DNA of 64,000 nt, taken from NCBI GenBank assembly GCA_020881915.1, contig JAJFPB010000005.1:2852001-2916000 (forward strand), in the 5' to 3' direction. The position numbers were made by a program, and so were the translations under genes. This document shows, one piece after another, positions 55,979 to 64,000 of the stretch (the first letter of the stretch is position 1; every line of letters starts with the position of its first letter). Source of the DNA: Paramyrothecium sp. XJ0827. Lineage: Eukaryota > Ascomycota > Sordariomycetes > Hypocreales > Stachybotryaceae. The notes below the pieces were generated by a model. It saw nothing but the letters and a program-made list of their open reading frames with translations. It did no database searches and had not been told where the DNA came from.

Positions 55979-57113
55979 GATGCATGTATGCTACCGTGCG
56001 CATGGAAAAAGCAAGCAAGATGATGCCTTGCCGGGCCCCGAACATGAAAAAGGGTGATTGTGCAGAGGGGAGAATGAGGTGAAGTGAGGTTGCGAGCGGA
56101 GCTGTGGGGGCTACAGACAAGGTTCGGCAGGGACGGCGATCTGGGGCGTGCTGCCAGTGCGTGTTAATTCTGGCTGAGAGAGAGTGGGTACCGAGGAAGG
56201 CAGCCGACTGGCTGCACCCAGCTCAAGCTCATGCAAGCGTGACGGCAGCTCCCCCCTCTTGCCAGCTGCCACCCAGGCCGGCGCCCTGTCGACCACCAAC
56301 CATTTGGATAAAGGTGAAATTGTATTCCAATGAAGGGATAAACAATTTTTAATACATTGCACATCCGACTTTGATCAATTTAGTGGAACATGCCTCACAC
56401 AGCAGCACTCTAACAAGAGAAGCAGCGAAGGAGACAATGTCATCCGGGGCACAGGTCAATAGAAGATGTGTTTCAATTCTAGGATTGTTCCCATAACACC
56501 ACGTCAGTACAAAACAATCGCTGCAACTCACAGGCAAGAATATCAAATCAATGGGTCAGTCGGGTAAAAACGTGTGATCCTCGTAGAGATGTCGGGAAAG
56601 GGAAGCACAGCCAGGTTTGGTGACCCACGTACATCCACGTACATGAGGAGAACTGGTGCCTCTATATGAAGGTGAAGAGCCGCAGATATTAAGTTGGACG
56701 CATGTTCTCCAGCTATGTGCTATTGACGGCGTTCTGCTGTTGCTCATTATTGCTTGCTCCTTACTGAATTTAATACTTTTCATAGGTGAAAATAATTCTA
56801 GTCTTTTTCTTGATCTCTCTGGATTTTTCCAACATTTCAAAAGCCAATGGTCGAAGAAAGTTGGAGCAACATGCACCCCAGAGCATCAAACAAAGCACTA
56901 CATGGATACGCTGCATACTCAAACAGCCATAATCATCATTTGACATGCCAGGTTGTATCCGGAAGGTCTTTGCTTTCAATCATCATGCTAAAAAAAATCT
57001 CTATGGTCAAACGTACAATATGCAATACAAAATGCAATGCTTCTAAATGCCGATCATCTTTCCCTAACACCACCCAAACAAGACTCGAAACTCCCGTGGA
57101 TGCCGCTCGTAAA
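55979..57113. other. Spacer, nothing recognised
   Basis: 1.1 kb holding the F-box-like gene promoter and AFG1 3' region. The part 56320-57010 is AT-rich with short frames only. No supported gene. Confidence 0.45.
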
Positions 57114-58823
57114 TCACATCGAGTCCTCCATCTGTCGACTCCTCGCCTTAGCCCAGCTGTCCCGGTCCTCTTTGCCGCCCTGACCTTCCAGACCCATTCC
57201 CCTCTCCACCCACTCCTTGCTCTCCATGTGGCTCAGCCGACTCAATGCTCTGGCAAATGCAAATGCCTCCTCCTCGCCAGCGAAAAGGCTGGATTTCTTC
57301 AGTTGGTCCACGTTCTGTTCCAGGTCTTCCATCACGTCTTGCACGTGTGACTTGCCCGCTTCCTTCTCGTCGTGCTTGAGGAGGCTCTCGGCAATCTCAT
57401 CACGAGACACGAAAAGCTCCGTCAGCGGCTTCTCGGTCGTCAAAACCAACTTCGCATTGCCCTCGTAGACCGCATCGATGAATGTGATGAATCGCCGCGC
57501 AAGGTCGCGCTCACGAATAGTCATGCCAGGAACCTCGGTCACGATGAAGGCGTCGTAACAACGAACGAGCTCCAAATAATCGGCTGCTGACTTGGGCTTG
57601 CCTATCAGCTCATCGAATGTGAACCAGGCGCACCGGCCACTAACTCGCGGAACATGAATCTCGCGGCCCCAGACCTTCTGTACCTCTGGATGCGGGTTGA
57701 AGTGTTCTGAGTCGCCGAGGAATCGGAACCATTTCTCGGCGTGTGATTCGGCGTGGTCGTCCAAGGGGGTATGGTACACGCCTGACGGAGGCCGGGGTAT
57801 CTTGCGATAGTCGGTGGGCGAGTCCAAGTTTATTACGTGAAGTCGCGTCTTCAACAATGTAATGGCGGGGATGAAAGACTCTCGCTGGATGCCATTTTTG
57901 TAAAGGTCGTTCGGATGGCGATTCGATGTTGTCACCATCACAATACCATGCGACATGAGAGACTCTAGCAGCCTGAAAACTAGTCAGCTGCTGCATTAGG
58001 ATCGGTCAGGAGAGCTTACCGTCGCAGGATCATGGCATCCGCTACGTCCGTGCATTGAAACTCATCAAAGCATAGCACATTTCCCTGTTCGGCAATGTCT
58101 GCAGCCACGTACGGCACCGCATCTATGTCGCTTCCATGTTCCATCTTCATCTTGTGTAGCCTCTTATGCACGTCTTGCATGAAATTGTGAAAGTGTATCC
58201 TCGTCTTGCTCCTTACATTACCAGGCAGGGTGTCGTAGAACAAGTTCATCAGCATCGTTTTTCCGCTACCGACGTCGCCAAAAAGGTACAACCCTCGGGG
58301 TAAGTTTGCGGGGATTTGGCCAACGGAAGCCTTGGAGCCATTGCCACCCCCGAACAACGATGAGAATATTGATTTCTTCGCGGGCTTGAGAAGGTCGAGG
58401 CTTGGACGGACCACCGGGGGCGCATCATAGCGAAGAAGCTCATTGTGAAGGTGTTGCAAACTCTGAATTATCCCTAGAGGCAGATATGAGTACTTCGTGA
58501 CACATGCGAGCTATGGCAGTAGTCTTACCCCGTTGGTGCGGATCATTCCGTAACATTCCTTCGTCCACCCTCCTGTCGTATTCTGCAAGAGGACCTAACG
58601 CTGCCACTGTAGCTAGTGATCTAGCTGCTCCGTTGCGCGCGAGTGGTAAGGTCCTCGGTGTCGATTGGTTCCTTGAGCCTAGAGCTTGCCATCGTGTTGG
58701 TGCGCGCTTGAACTCCGAGGCCGAGCCTGTCTGAAGTTGTCTGCGGAAGCATTCGCAGCGGTAACTGGGCGTAGAGCCCCATCGCCGGCGCAAGACCGTC
58801 GGGTTTCGTGCGCCGCCGCGCAT
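57114..58823 (-). CDS. afg1: AFG1-type mitochondrial AAA ATPase
   Basis: Three exons: 58823-58529, 58473-58020 and 57972-57114; introns of 55 and 47 nt; 535 aa. An AFG1/LACE1 family ATPase that acts in mitochondria in turnover of respiratory-chain subunits. The first about 75 residues are Arg/Ser/Ala-rich without acids, a good mitochondrial presequence. Walker A is GDVGSGKT; Walker B is VLCFDEFQ; the second-exon/third-exon join gives [17 protein letters not shown]. Other family blocks are [22 protein letters not shown] and the [13 protein letters not shown] stretch before the end. The start used is the ATG at 58823; the open frame extends four codons further only to a GTG. Confidence 0.95.
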
Positions 58824-59632
58824 TCTCGCTCCCACTTCTTCGAGGGTGTTATCGATTCAATCTTATCGTGTGGCCAGAGTCGCGCTTATGAGTTCGCCGG
58901 GTTGAGTTTGCGCGAGCCGACGATGGCCGATGACGGTGTGCCGTCTTTCGACTGGCACGACGTCAGTGGGGCTAAAATTGGTTTCGTGAATCGGGCCGAG
59001 GTCCGGTCCTTCACGACCTGCCTTATGTAATCGCCCTGCAGGTCGACCTACCCTAAAGCAGTCAAACAACAAAGTTTCTGCTGGTGAGGGCGAAGAGAAG
59101 ACCGCTTCGGTCTGAATACAAGTATCAAAAGGCGCGTGCTTGAGGGTAGCCGTACTGTGTCACTTGGGTTTCCCCCGATGGTGTGGTGCGACTTTTTGCG
59201 GTTGGATGTGTTCAGCATGTTGACATAAGACAAGAACAAAACACCATGAGAAACATCACGGGATTTTTGGAACCGTGCTTGAAGATAACATGGTATCATG
59301 TGCTTGATTGGAAGGGTATCCGGCAGTAAAAACTCGTCACATTGACGCGTAGGACATCCAAAGTGGTTAATCCCAATGGACATTGACGCGATCCTGGATT
59401 CAACTGTGATAAGACCGACCGGTCGCATCGGTTGGGAAAGAGTAGACTGCTCCTGCTCATACAGTGGCAGTCACTCACAGATTGCTGTTCTGGGAACGGG
59501 AGCGGGAAGTGGGGCTAGTCCTTTTTGGGACCACAGTACCTCTGTACCGCAACCAAACCGCCGGACTCCCCTCACCCAGTCATGATTCTGGACATATAAT
59601 ACAAAATAATTTCATCGCTTTCAACAATCACC
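58824..59632. other. Spacer between AFG1 and tRNA-Pro
   Basis: AFG1 promoter and tRNA 5' flank. Plus-strand frames here are short and without coding character. Confidence 0.5.
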
Positions 59633-59740
59633 GGTCTGGTGGTCTAGCGGTATGATTCCCGCTTCGGGCAAAACTCGGAGTCCGGCGATAGATTACAATC
59701 GTCCTTGCGGGAGGTCCCGGGTTCAATCCCCGGCCAGACC
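59633..59740 (+). tRNA. tRNA-Pro(CGG) with 37-nt intron
   Basis: The acceptor stem GGTCTGG pairs with CCAGACC. The T arm CCGGG-TTCAATC-CCCGG and D arm with A-box-like GTCTAGCGGTA are intact. The anticodon stem CCCGC/GCGGG flanks loop TTCGGG-T with anticodon CGG (59665-59667). A 37-nt intron (59669-59705) is inserted one base 3' of the anticodon, the standard nuclear position. A T-rich Pol III terminator follows at 59747-59757. CGG reads a proline codon, consistent with GC-rich coding in this genome. Confidence 0.95.
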
Positions 59741-59746
59741 CTGTCC

Positions 59747-59757
59747 TTTTCTTTTTT
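59747..59757 (+). terminator. Pol III terminator of tRNA-Pro
   Basis: A run of four T, then a C, then six T, starting 7 nt after the tRNA 3' end. Confidence 0.8.
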
Positions 59758-61199
59758 GTGGTGGCTTGTCAATGTGGTCTTTTTGCTGTCTGTCTCGGTT
59801 ATCCGGATGCGGTATCGCGGTTGGGGGAGTGGAGTGGAGTGAAGTGGAGTACCCAGGTATGTGACTAAGCCCAATCAGGCCAGTCTTTTTTGCTCTCCAT
59901 CGCTGACTAATCCATCCTCCTCACTTCACTCATTGTTCACTAGCTATTGTGTTAAGGACCGCATGCTGCAATGGTCTCCAGTCTCACTTCATTCCTGACC
60001 ATGATCATTGACGGCGAACGTGCTATCATGACCTAGGAGCGAGCCCTGCAGATGAATGCTTGGCTTCAATAGGCACTTCGACCAACCCCAAGCCGGGCCG
60101 TCCATCGCTTCGAGAGAACAACAGATCGGAACAGCAGCTTCGGTGACACTTCACCTCAGCCTGTATTCGCACATAGGAGCTACTAGTGTTCGTAACATTT
60201 TGTGTCGATAGACCGCAGGAAGGGTACGAAATGGTCACGTTGCGTGACTTGCATAAAAGCGGCAAGAACCGTCACAATTACCACAACGATCCCAGCGTCT
60301 TCGGCCCAGATGTTGCAGCGGCTAAGCACCTTTCCCTTGCACAACCGTATGCAGAATACTTACCCTGGACGTCTTATTGTTGTAAAGCCAAAAGATGGTG
60401 TGTTGAACTACGTCTGACATCGGCATCAGAGGGAAAGCGAGTGGCGGGCCGTTCGTTCGCAACAAACGTGTTGTGCGACAGGGCTCGTGCGATGTTTGTT
60501 GGATATCCTATTTTCTATCTCGAAATCCAATCTGTATATGGATCTTGAACTCACCTCGGTCCGTAAGTCACCTGGGTGACTAGCCAAACGCTGTGTTAAA
60601 CAACAGAGCGACCATACTCGCAAGCTTTCGGCAGACGGTAATCATCTACTCCATATGATTGTGCAGTGCAGGTCGCGAGCTGAGATGATGCCATGTATAA
60701 GGAATGTTTGGTTGTCAAACGCGAATTGTCCTTCGCGTAGCGACATGTTTGCTGACAACCGCAAATCCTAGACAAAGAATGAGCAGTAGGGCCCATAGGT
60801 TGTTCCCATTGTGGTACGATATGACAAATCCCATGATCGAACCGCGCTGGTAGATCGGCTGCATATTTCCGTCCCCGACCCTATTCCCCGATTGCACGCT
60901 GATAGCAACACCGATTAACTCGTGTACCCAAGAGTTTGTCTACGCCCTCACTCCGCACCGCCGCCGCCGTAGCGGCAGCATCAGCAGCACCACCACCACC
61001 GCCGCCTCCCCCCACTCCTCCTACGGCCGCTTTTCCTCGGAGGCAAGACACGGTGCCTGGAAGCCGTTCAGAATGTTGTAGCCCATTGTTTGGCGCCTTC
61101 GCCAAACGCCATTGCCGGGCTTGGAACCTGCCCAATACCAGCGGTCGAGCCAACGGCTTTTAACATTGGGCCCGGGGCCCTTCAGGGGCTCTCACACGA

Positions 61200-61560
61200 T
61201 CAAATAGTGGCCTTAGGCCATGCTGCAAATATTGCACTGAAAGGAAGCAATAATAAACCCCAATCTTAAGGGGTTAAAAAGACTAAAACAAACCAACGGG
61301 CCCCTGTAAGTACTGATATTATAACTTTTAGGGTTTATATTAACTATTATATAGGGGAAGGGCAAATCTATCTATGCAGAGGAGCGTAGAAAAAAGCAGC
61401 CGGAAAAGAGGCTTGCAGAGGTCCAGAAGGCTATTGAGGCCTCAAAGCCTAATGGGGTCATTAAACAAGATTGAGGAGGGAGGTCGTCAAATTAACAGCA
61501 TTAAACAGGCCAGTCAGTAATATAAATACTGGTTTACCACAAGTAAATGCATTCAACCTC
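61200..61560. mobile_element. Possible degraded transposon relic
   Basis: The composition shifts sharply to AT, bounded by a GGGCCCGGGGCCC word. A short plus frame around 61381-61470 encodes a charged helix resembling EERRKKQPEKRLAEVQKAI, of the kind found near the ends of fungal transposase genes, and is broken by a stop at once. No terminal inverted repeats or target duplication are visible, so this is a weak call. Confidence 0.25.
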
Positions 61561-61631
61561 GAACTTCCTATATATTACTTTCCCTTACTATAGGATCTGA
61601 AGTCATGGGCTCACCATGCGTTCTGATCTTA

Positions 61632-61780
61632 TCTGCGGAAAATAACAGGTTTTTAGTTGTGGTTTCTTCGTGTTTTCTTCATTATACCCGCGAATAATAA
61701 GAGCCTTTTAGTTGAAGTTTCTTCGTGTTTTCTTCGTCTGACCTGCGAGTAATAGCAGTATTTTAGTTGGCTTTTCTGAT
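61632..61780. repeat. ~55-bp imperfect tandem repeat
   Basis: Three units start at about 61632, 61686 and 61741. Each has a TCTGCGG/CCCGCGA/CCTGCGA start, an AATAA/AGTAA word, TTTTAGTTG, and (in the first two) TTTCTTCGTGTTTTCTTC. The third is truncated. Not part of any recognised gene. Confidence 0.8.
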
Positions 61781-62615
61781 ACTCCTCCTTGTTTCTATGT
61801 CTCGTTCTGTTGTGGCTGCTGGTAGCAAGCAAGTGTTGTAATATGGTTCTCTGGAGGACATGTAACCGAGGAAGCGCAATGACCAGCAATGGTGGCACAG
61901 CACGTGTACAAAAGATGGTCGACAACCTGAACTGCTTATATGGTCAAACGTAAGGTGGGCACAGATCTATGTTAGTGATAGTTGGGCAAACCCCTGCCTG
62001 CCAGTGATCACGACATGACCAAAGGCTTGCATCGGGAGCCAAAGGGCATTACAGAGTTGGTGTGGACTCCTCAATTCCAGACCTATTCGTTTCCGGTGAC
62101 GGACGGTGAGTAAGATGTGATTCACTCTCATGAATGAGGAGCTTCAGATTGCCACACTTGGCCTTCCAACGGGGATTGCATTCAGCACCGTCAGCCGCAC
62201 CCCCTAGATGCATCATGCAACAGCGAACCTATGAATCAAGATGACATACTCTGATAAGATGCCTCTCAAGCATCTTGTAGTAGTGATGCGCAGGGGCCGT
62301 GCTTTCGCCGGAGCGGAGGGCGGAGAGTGGACGTCAAAGCCGAAGCCCCGCTAAGCTGCATCTGGGGTGGCCACATGTTTCTCAGCATTTCCGCCCGTTG
62401 CTGTTACCGTTACGTACCTCGCCTTGCCCTGCCTTGGCTGTGTCTTCCGCCCTGCCACGACCTGCCTTGCCCCGTCTCTCGCCCTGTGTTACGTCGGCAC
62501 AGCGCCTGGTCTGACCTCCCTCCACACATCCCCCGGCTGTCCCGTTGTGCGCCATCCTCGTAGCCTCTCACCCGCCTCGTCCTGTGTGACGGTGCCTCCA
62601 GCATGAGAATTCACC

Positions 62616-64000
62616 ATGGTCTTTCCTGGCCTGCTCGCCGCTGGCGCTAGATCCTCCGCCAGCCGGTCGCAGTCGCGCTCCGGCCCCGACCCGGAACCCC
62701 AGCACGAGTACATCTATGATGAGGCGCAGCTGCCTGCCCTCCCGCCCGAGCGTCCCGACCTGCGAGAACTCAACAACTGCCTCGAGGCCCTCGCCGCCGT
62801 CTTCCCCGATGTCCAGGTCGAGGTCTTCCGCGAGCTGCTGTCCAACTTTGACGGGGAATCCCGCCTGGCGTTGGCCGCAGATGCCATCCTCAAGAACCGG
62901 GCCGCCTGGGTCAAGGGCCGCTGGAAACTTCCCGACAAGTCGACCGAGACCTCGGAGCTGGTTTCCGAAGCCGACGTCTTCAGGAGCGATGACTACAAGA
63001 ACGCCGTCAAGTCCATGGCCATGCAGGAGTTCAAGGGCCTCTCAAAATCCACCATCAACGCGGTCCTCGCCGAATCCAACTACTCCTACCTCGAAGCGCG
63101 CAAGACGCTCGTTACTCTCTCCTCCAAATCATGGAGATTTACCCTCTCCTCCCTGTTCATGCGAAGGAAGCCCGTCGCCACGGGCGAGGCAGAGAACCAC
63201 CCTCTCGTCACCTGGCGCTCTACCGGTCAAGGATCCATCATCCCAACAATACAACCCACCGGGAGCGCCGAGCTGGACCGGGAGCTCTACAATACCCTCA
63301 TAGCGCCGCTGAAGGCCAGAGATCGCCAGGAACGCGAGACAAAGGACCGCTGCCTTGCCGTTCTGCTCAACAACGAGGAGGCCGAGGAAGCCGGGGCAAC
63401 CCACGAATGCACATGTTGCTTCGGAACGTGTCCATTTGAGGAGTTTACGCAGTGCAACAGGGAAGGGCACATGATTTGTTTCCGTTGCGTGCAACATTCC
63501 GTCAAGGAAGCCCTCTTCGGCCAAGGCTGGCAGAGTAGCATCAACCCCGAGACAGGAACCTTGCGGTGCATTGCCGTCGACGGCGACGAATGCTCCGGTC
63601 TCATCCCGTACAATCACATGCACCGTGCTATGATGGAGGAAGAGAAGGGTGCGAGCATCTTGCACAAGTTAGACCAGCGGCTGGCGGAGCATAGCCTCGT
63701 TGCATCTAGACTGCCTCTGATCCGCTGCCCGTTTTGCAGCTACGCCGAGATTGACGACATCTACATGCCTGCCCACGAAGGCCGGCTGCGAGTCAGAGCT
63801 GACAGCCTTTGCAAGCTTTTACTGCTGCTCCTCTGCCTCTTGAGCCTACCCCTGGTTTTCTCCACCATTTTGCTATCTTCGTTTTTCTGCTTCTTGGTGA
63901 GTAGGGGGCCTACGGTAGGACAAAGCCTCACGACGGAATGGAAGCAAGCCATCGGTAGGCATCGCCGCCGCCGCCGGGGGATGAGGTTTTCCTGCCGGAA
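62616..64000 (+). CDS. RING-IBR (RBR) E3 ubiquitin ligase, 3' end outside window
   Basis: Starts at the ATG 62616 in CACCATGG context; open for 461 codons to the window edge with no stop, so the gene is incomplete. The N-terminal region (about 55-185) is helical with CUE/UBA-like patterns (ALAAVFPDVQVEVFRELLS and then LSKSTINAVLAESN). RING1 follows from about residue 263: CTCCFGTC, then HMICFRCV, and RCPFCSYAE near 369. A hydrophobic stretch at about 398-428 (LLLLLLCLL...) looks like a membrane segment between RING1 and the IBR, whose beginning (GMRFSCR) is at the very edge. A GTGAGT at 63897 could start an intron, but the frame stays open through it and the continuation fits an IBR, so I keep it unspliced. 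The acyl-accepting RING2 cysteine is outside the window. Confidence 0.82.
   Translation, partial: MVFPGLLAAGARSSASRSQSRSGPDPEPQHEYIYDEAQLPALPPERPDLRELNNCLEALAAVFPDVQVEVFRELLSNFDGESRLALAADAILKNRAAWVKGRWKLPDKSTETSELVSEADVFRSDDYKNAVKSMAMQEFKGLSKSTINAVLAESNYSYLEARKTLVTLSSKSWRFTLSSLFMRRKPVATGEAENHPLVTWRSTGQGSIIPTIQPTGSAELDRELYNTLIAPLKARDRQERETKDRCLAVLLNNEEAEEAGATHECTCCFGTCPFEEFTQCNREGHMICFRCVQHSVKEALFGQGWQSSINPETGTLRCIAVDGDECSGLIPYNHMHRAMMEEEKGASILHKLDQRLAEHSLVASRLPLIRCPFCSYAEIDDIYMPAHEGRLRVRADSLCKLLLLLLCLLSLPLVFSTILLSSFFCFLVSRGPTVGQSLTTEWKQAIGRHRRRRRGMRFSCR

Larger units (their letters stand above)
59758..62615. other. Spacer with low-complexity, AT-rich and tandem repeat parts
   Basis: 2.9 kb without a supported gene. 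It holds a GGAGTGGAGT-type run at 59826-59850, a GCC/CCG/CCA trinucleotide tract at about 60957-61015, an AT-rich relic at 61200-61560, a ~55-bp tandem repeat at 61632-61780, and the CT-rich promoter and leader of the RBR gene at about 62390-62615. Confidence 0.45.

Noticed and set aside
60936..61163. Proline-run frame from the CCG/CCA tract
   Set aside because: Simple trinucleotide repeat translation; no start or end features of a gene.
63897..64000. Intron starting at GTGAGT in the RBR gene
   Set aside because: The frame remains open and its continuation (GMRFSCR) fits the start of an IBR; no acceptor inside the window.

Overview
The window is nuclear DNA of a filamentous ascomycete fungus (Pezizomycotina, most likely Sordariomycetes). 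The genes carry short introns of about 46-170 nt with GTAAGT/GTATGT donors, CTAAC/CTGAC branch sites and CAG/TAG acceptors. The gene families (bli-3, Ppg1, fungal cupredoxin, fungal RBR ligase) and the gene-poor spacers with small AT-rich islands fit the same group. Species cannot be named from sequence alone. I rebuilt 22 protein genes (one cut by the right edge) and one tRNA by joining open frames across splice sites; no transcript evidence was available.

Layout. 1-5.7 kb: no confident gene, one possible decayed exon. 5.7-9.6 kb: two neighbouring minus-strand genes for secreted low-complexity proteins, each with a signal peptide and a dibasic pro-site. 11.1-14.6 kb: a small membrane protein, the PP2A-like phosphatase Ppg1, and an unrecognised GC-rich gene. 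14.6-20.1 kb: gene-poor. 20.1-27.3 kb: a single-pass SH3 protein, a TFIIIC 90-kDa-type subunit and the GPI transamidase catalytic subunit. 30.5-36.2 kb: a histidine-phosphatase-fold protein with a long disordered tail, a mitochondrial carnitine carrier, and a small secreted protein with an M15 peptidase-like metal site. 37.2-48.7 kb is the densest part: ZnT5/7-type zinc transporter, ALG1, UBE2G1-type E2, SNU23, DPH5, bli-3 and a bZIP factor. 48.7-53.4 kb: gene-poor. 53.4-59.8 kb: a cupredoxin-like probable GPI protein, an F-box-like protein, AFG1 ATPase and an intron-bearing tRNA-Pro(CGG). 59.8-62.6 kb: spacer with an AT-rich relic and a ~55-bp tandem repeat. 62.6-64.0 kb: start of a RING-IBR (RBR) ubiquitin ligase.

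Most genes are unrelated housekeeping functions: N-glycan and GPI synthesis in the ER, diphthamide synthesis, splicing, Pol III transcription, ubiquitination, carnitine transport and mitochondrial quality control. I see no biosynthetic gene cluster, virus, intact transposon or CRISPR-like array. The accessory genes worth attention are the two repeat-rich secreted proteins, the M15-like secreted protein with a GC-AG intron, and the cupredoxin-like protein that has lost copper ligands.
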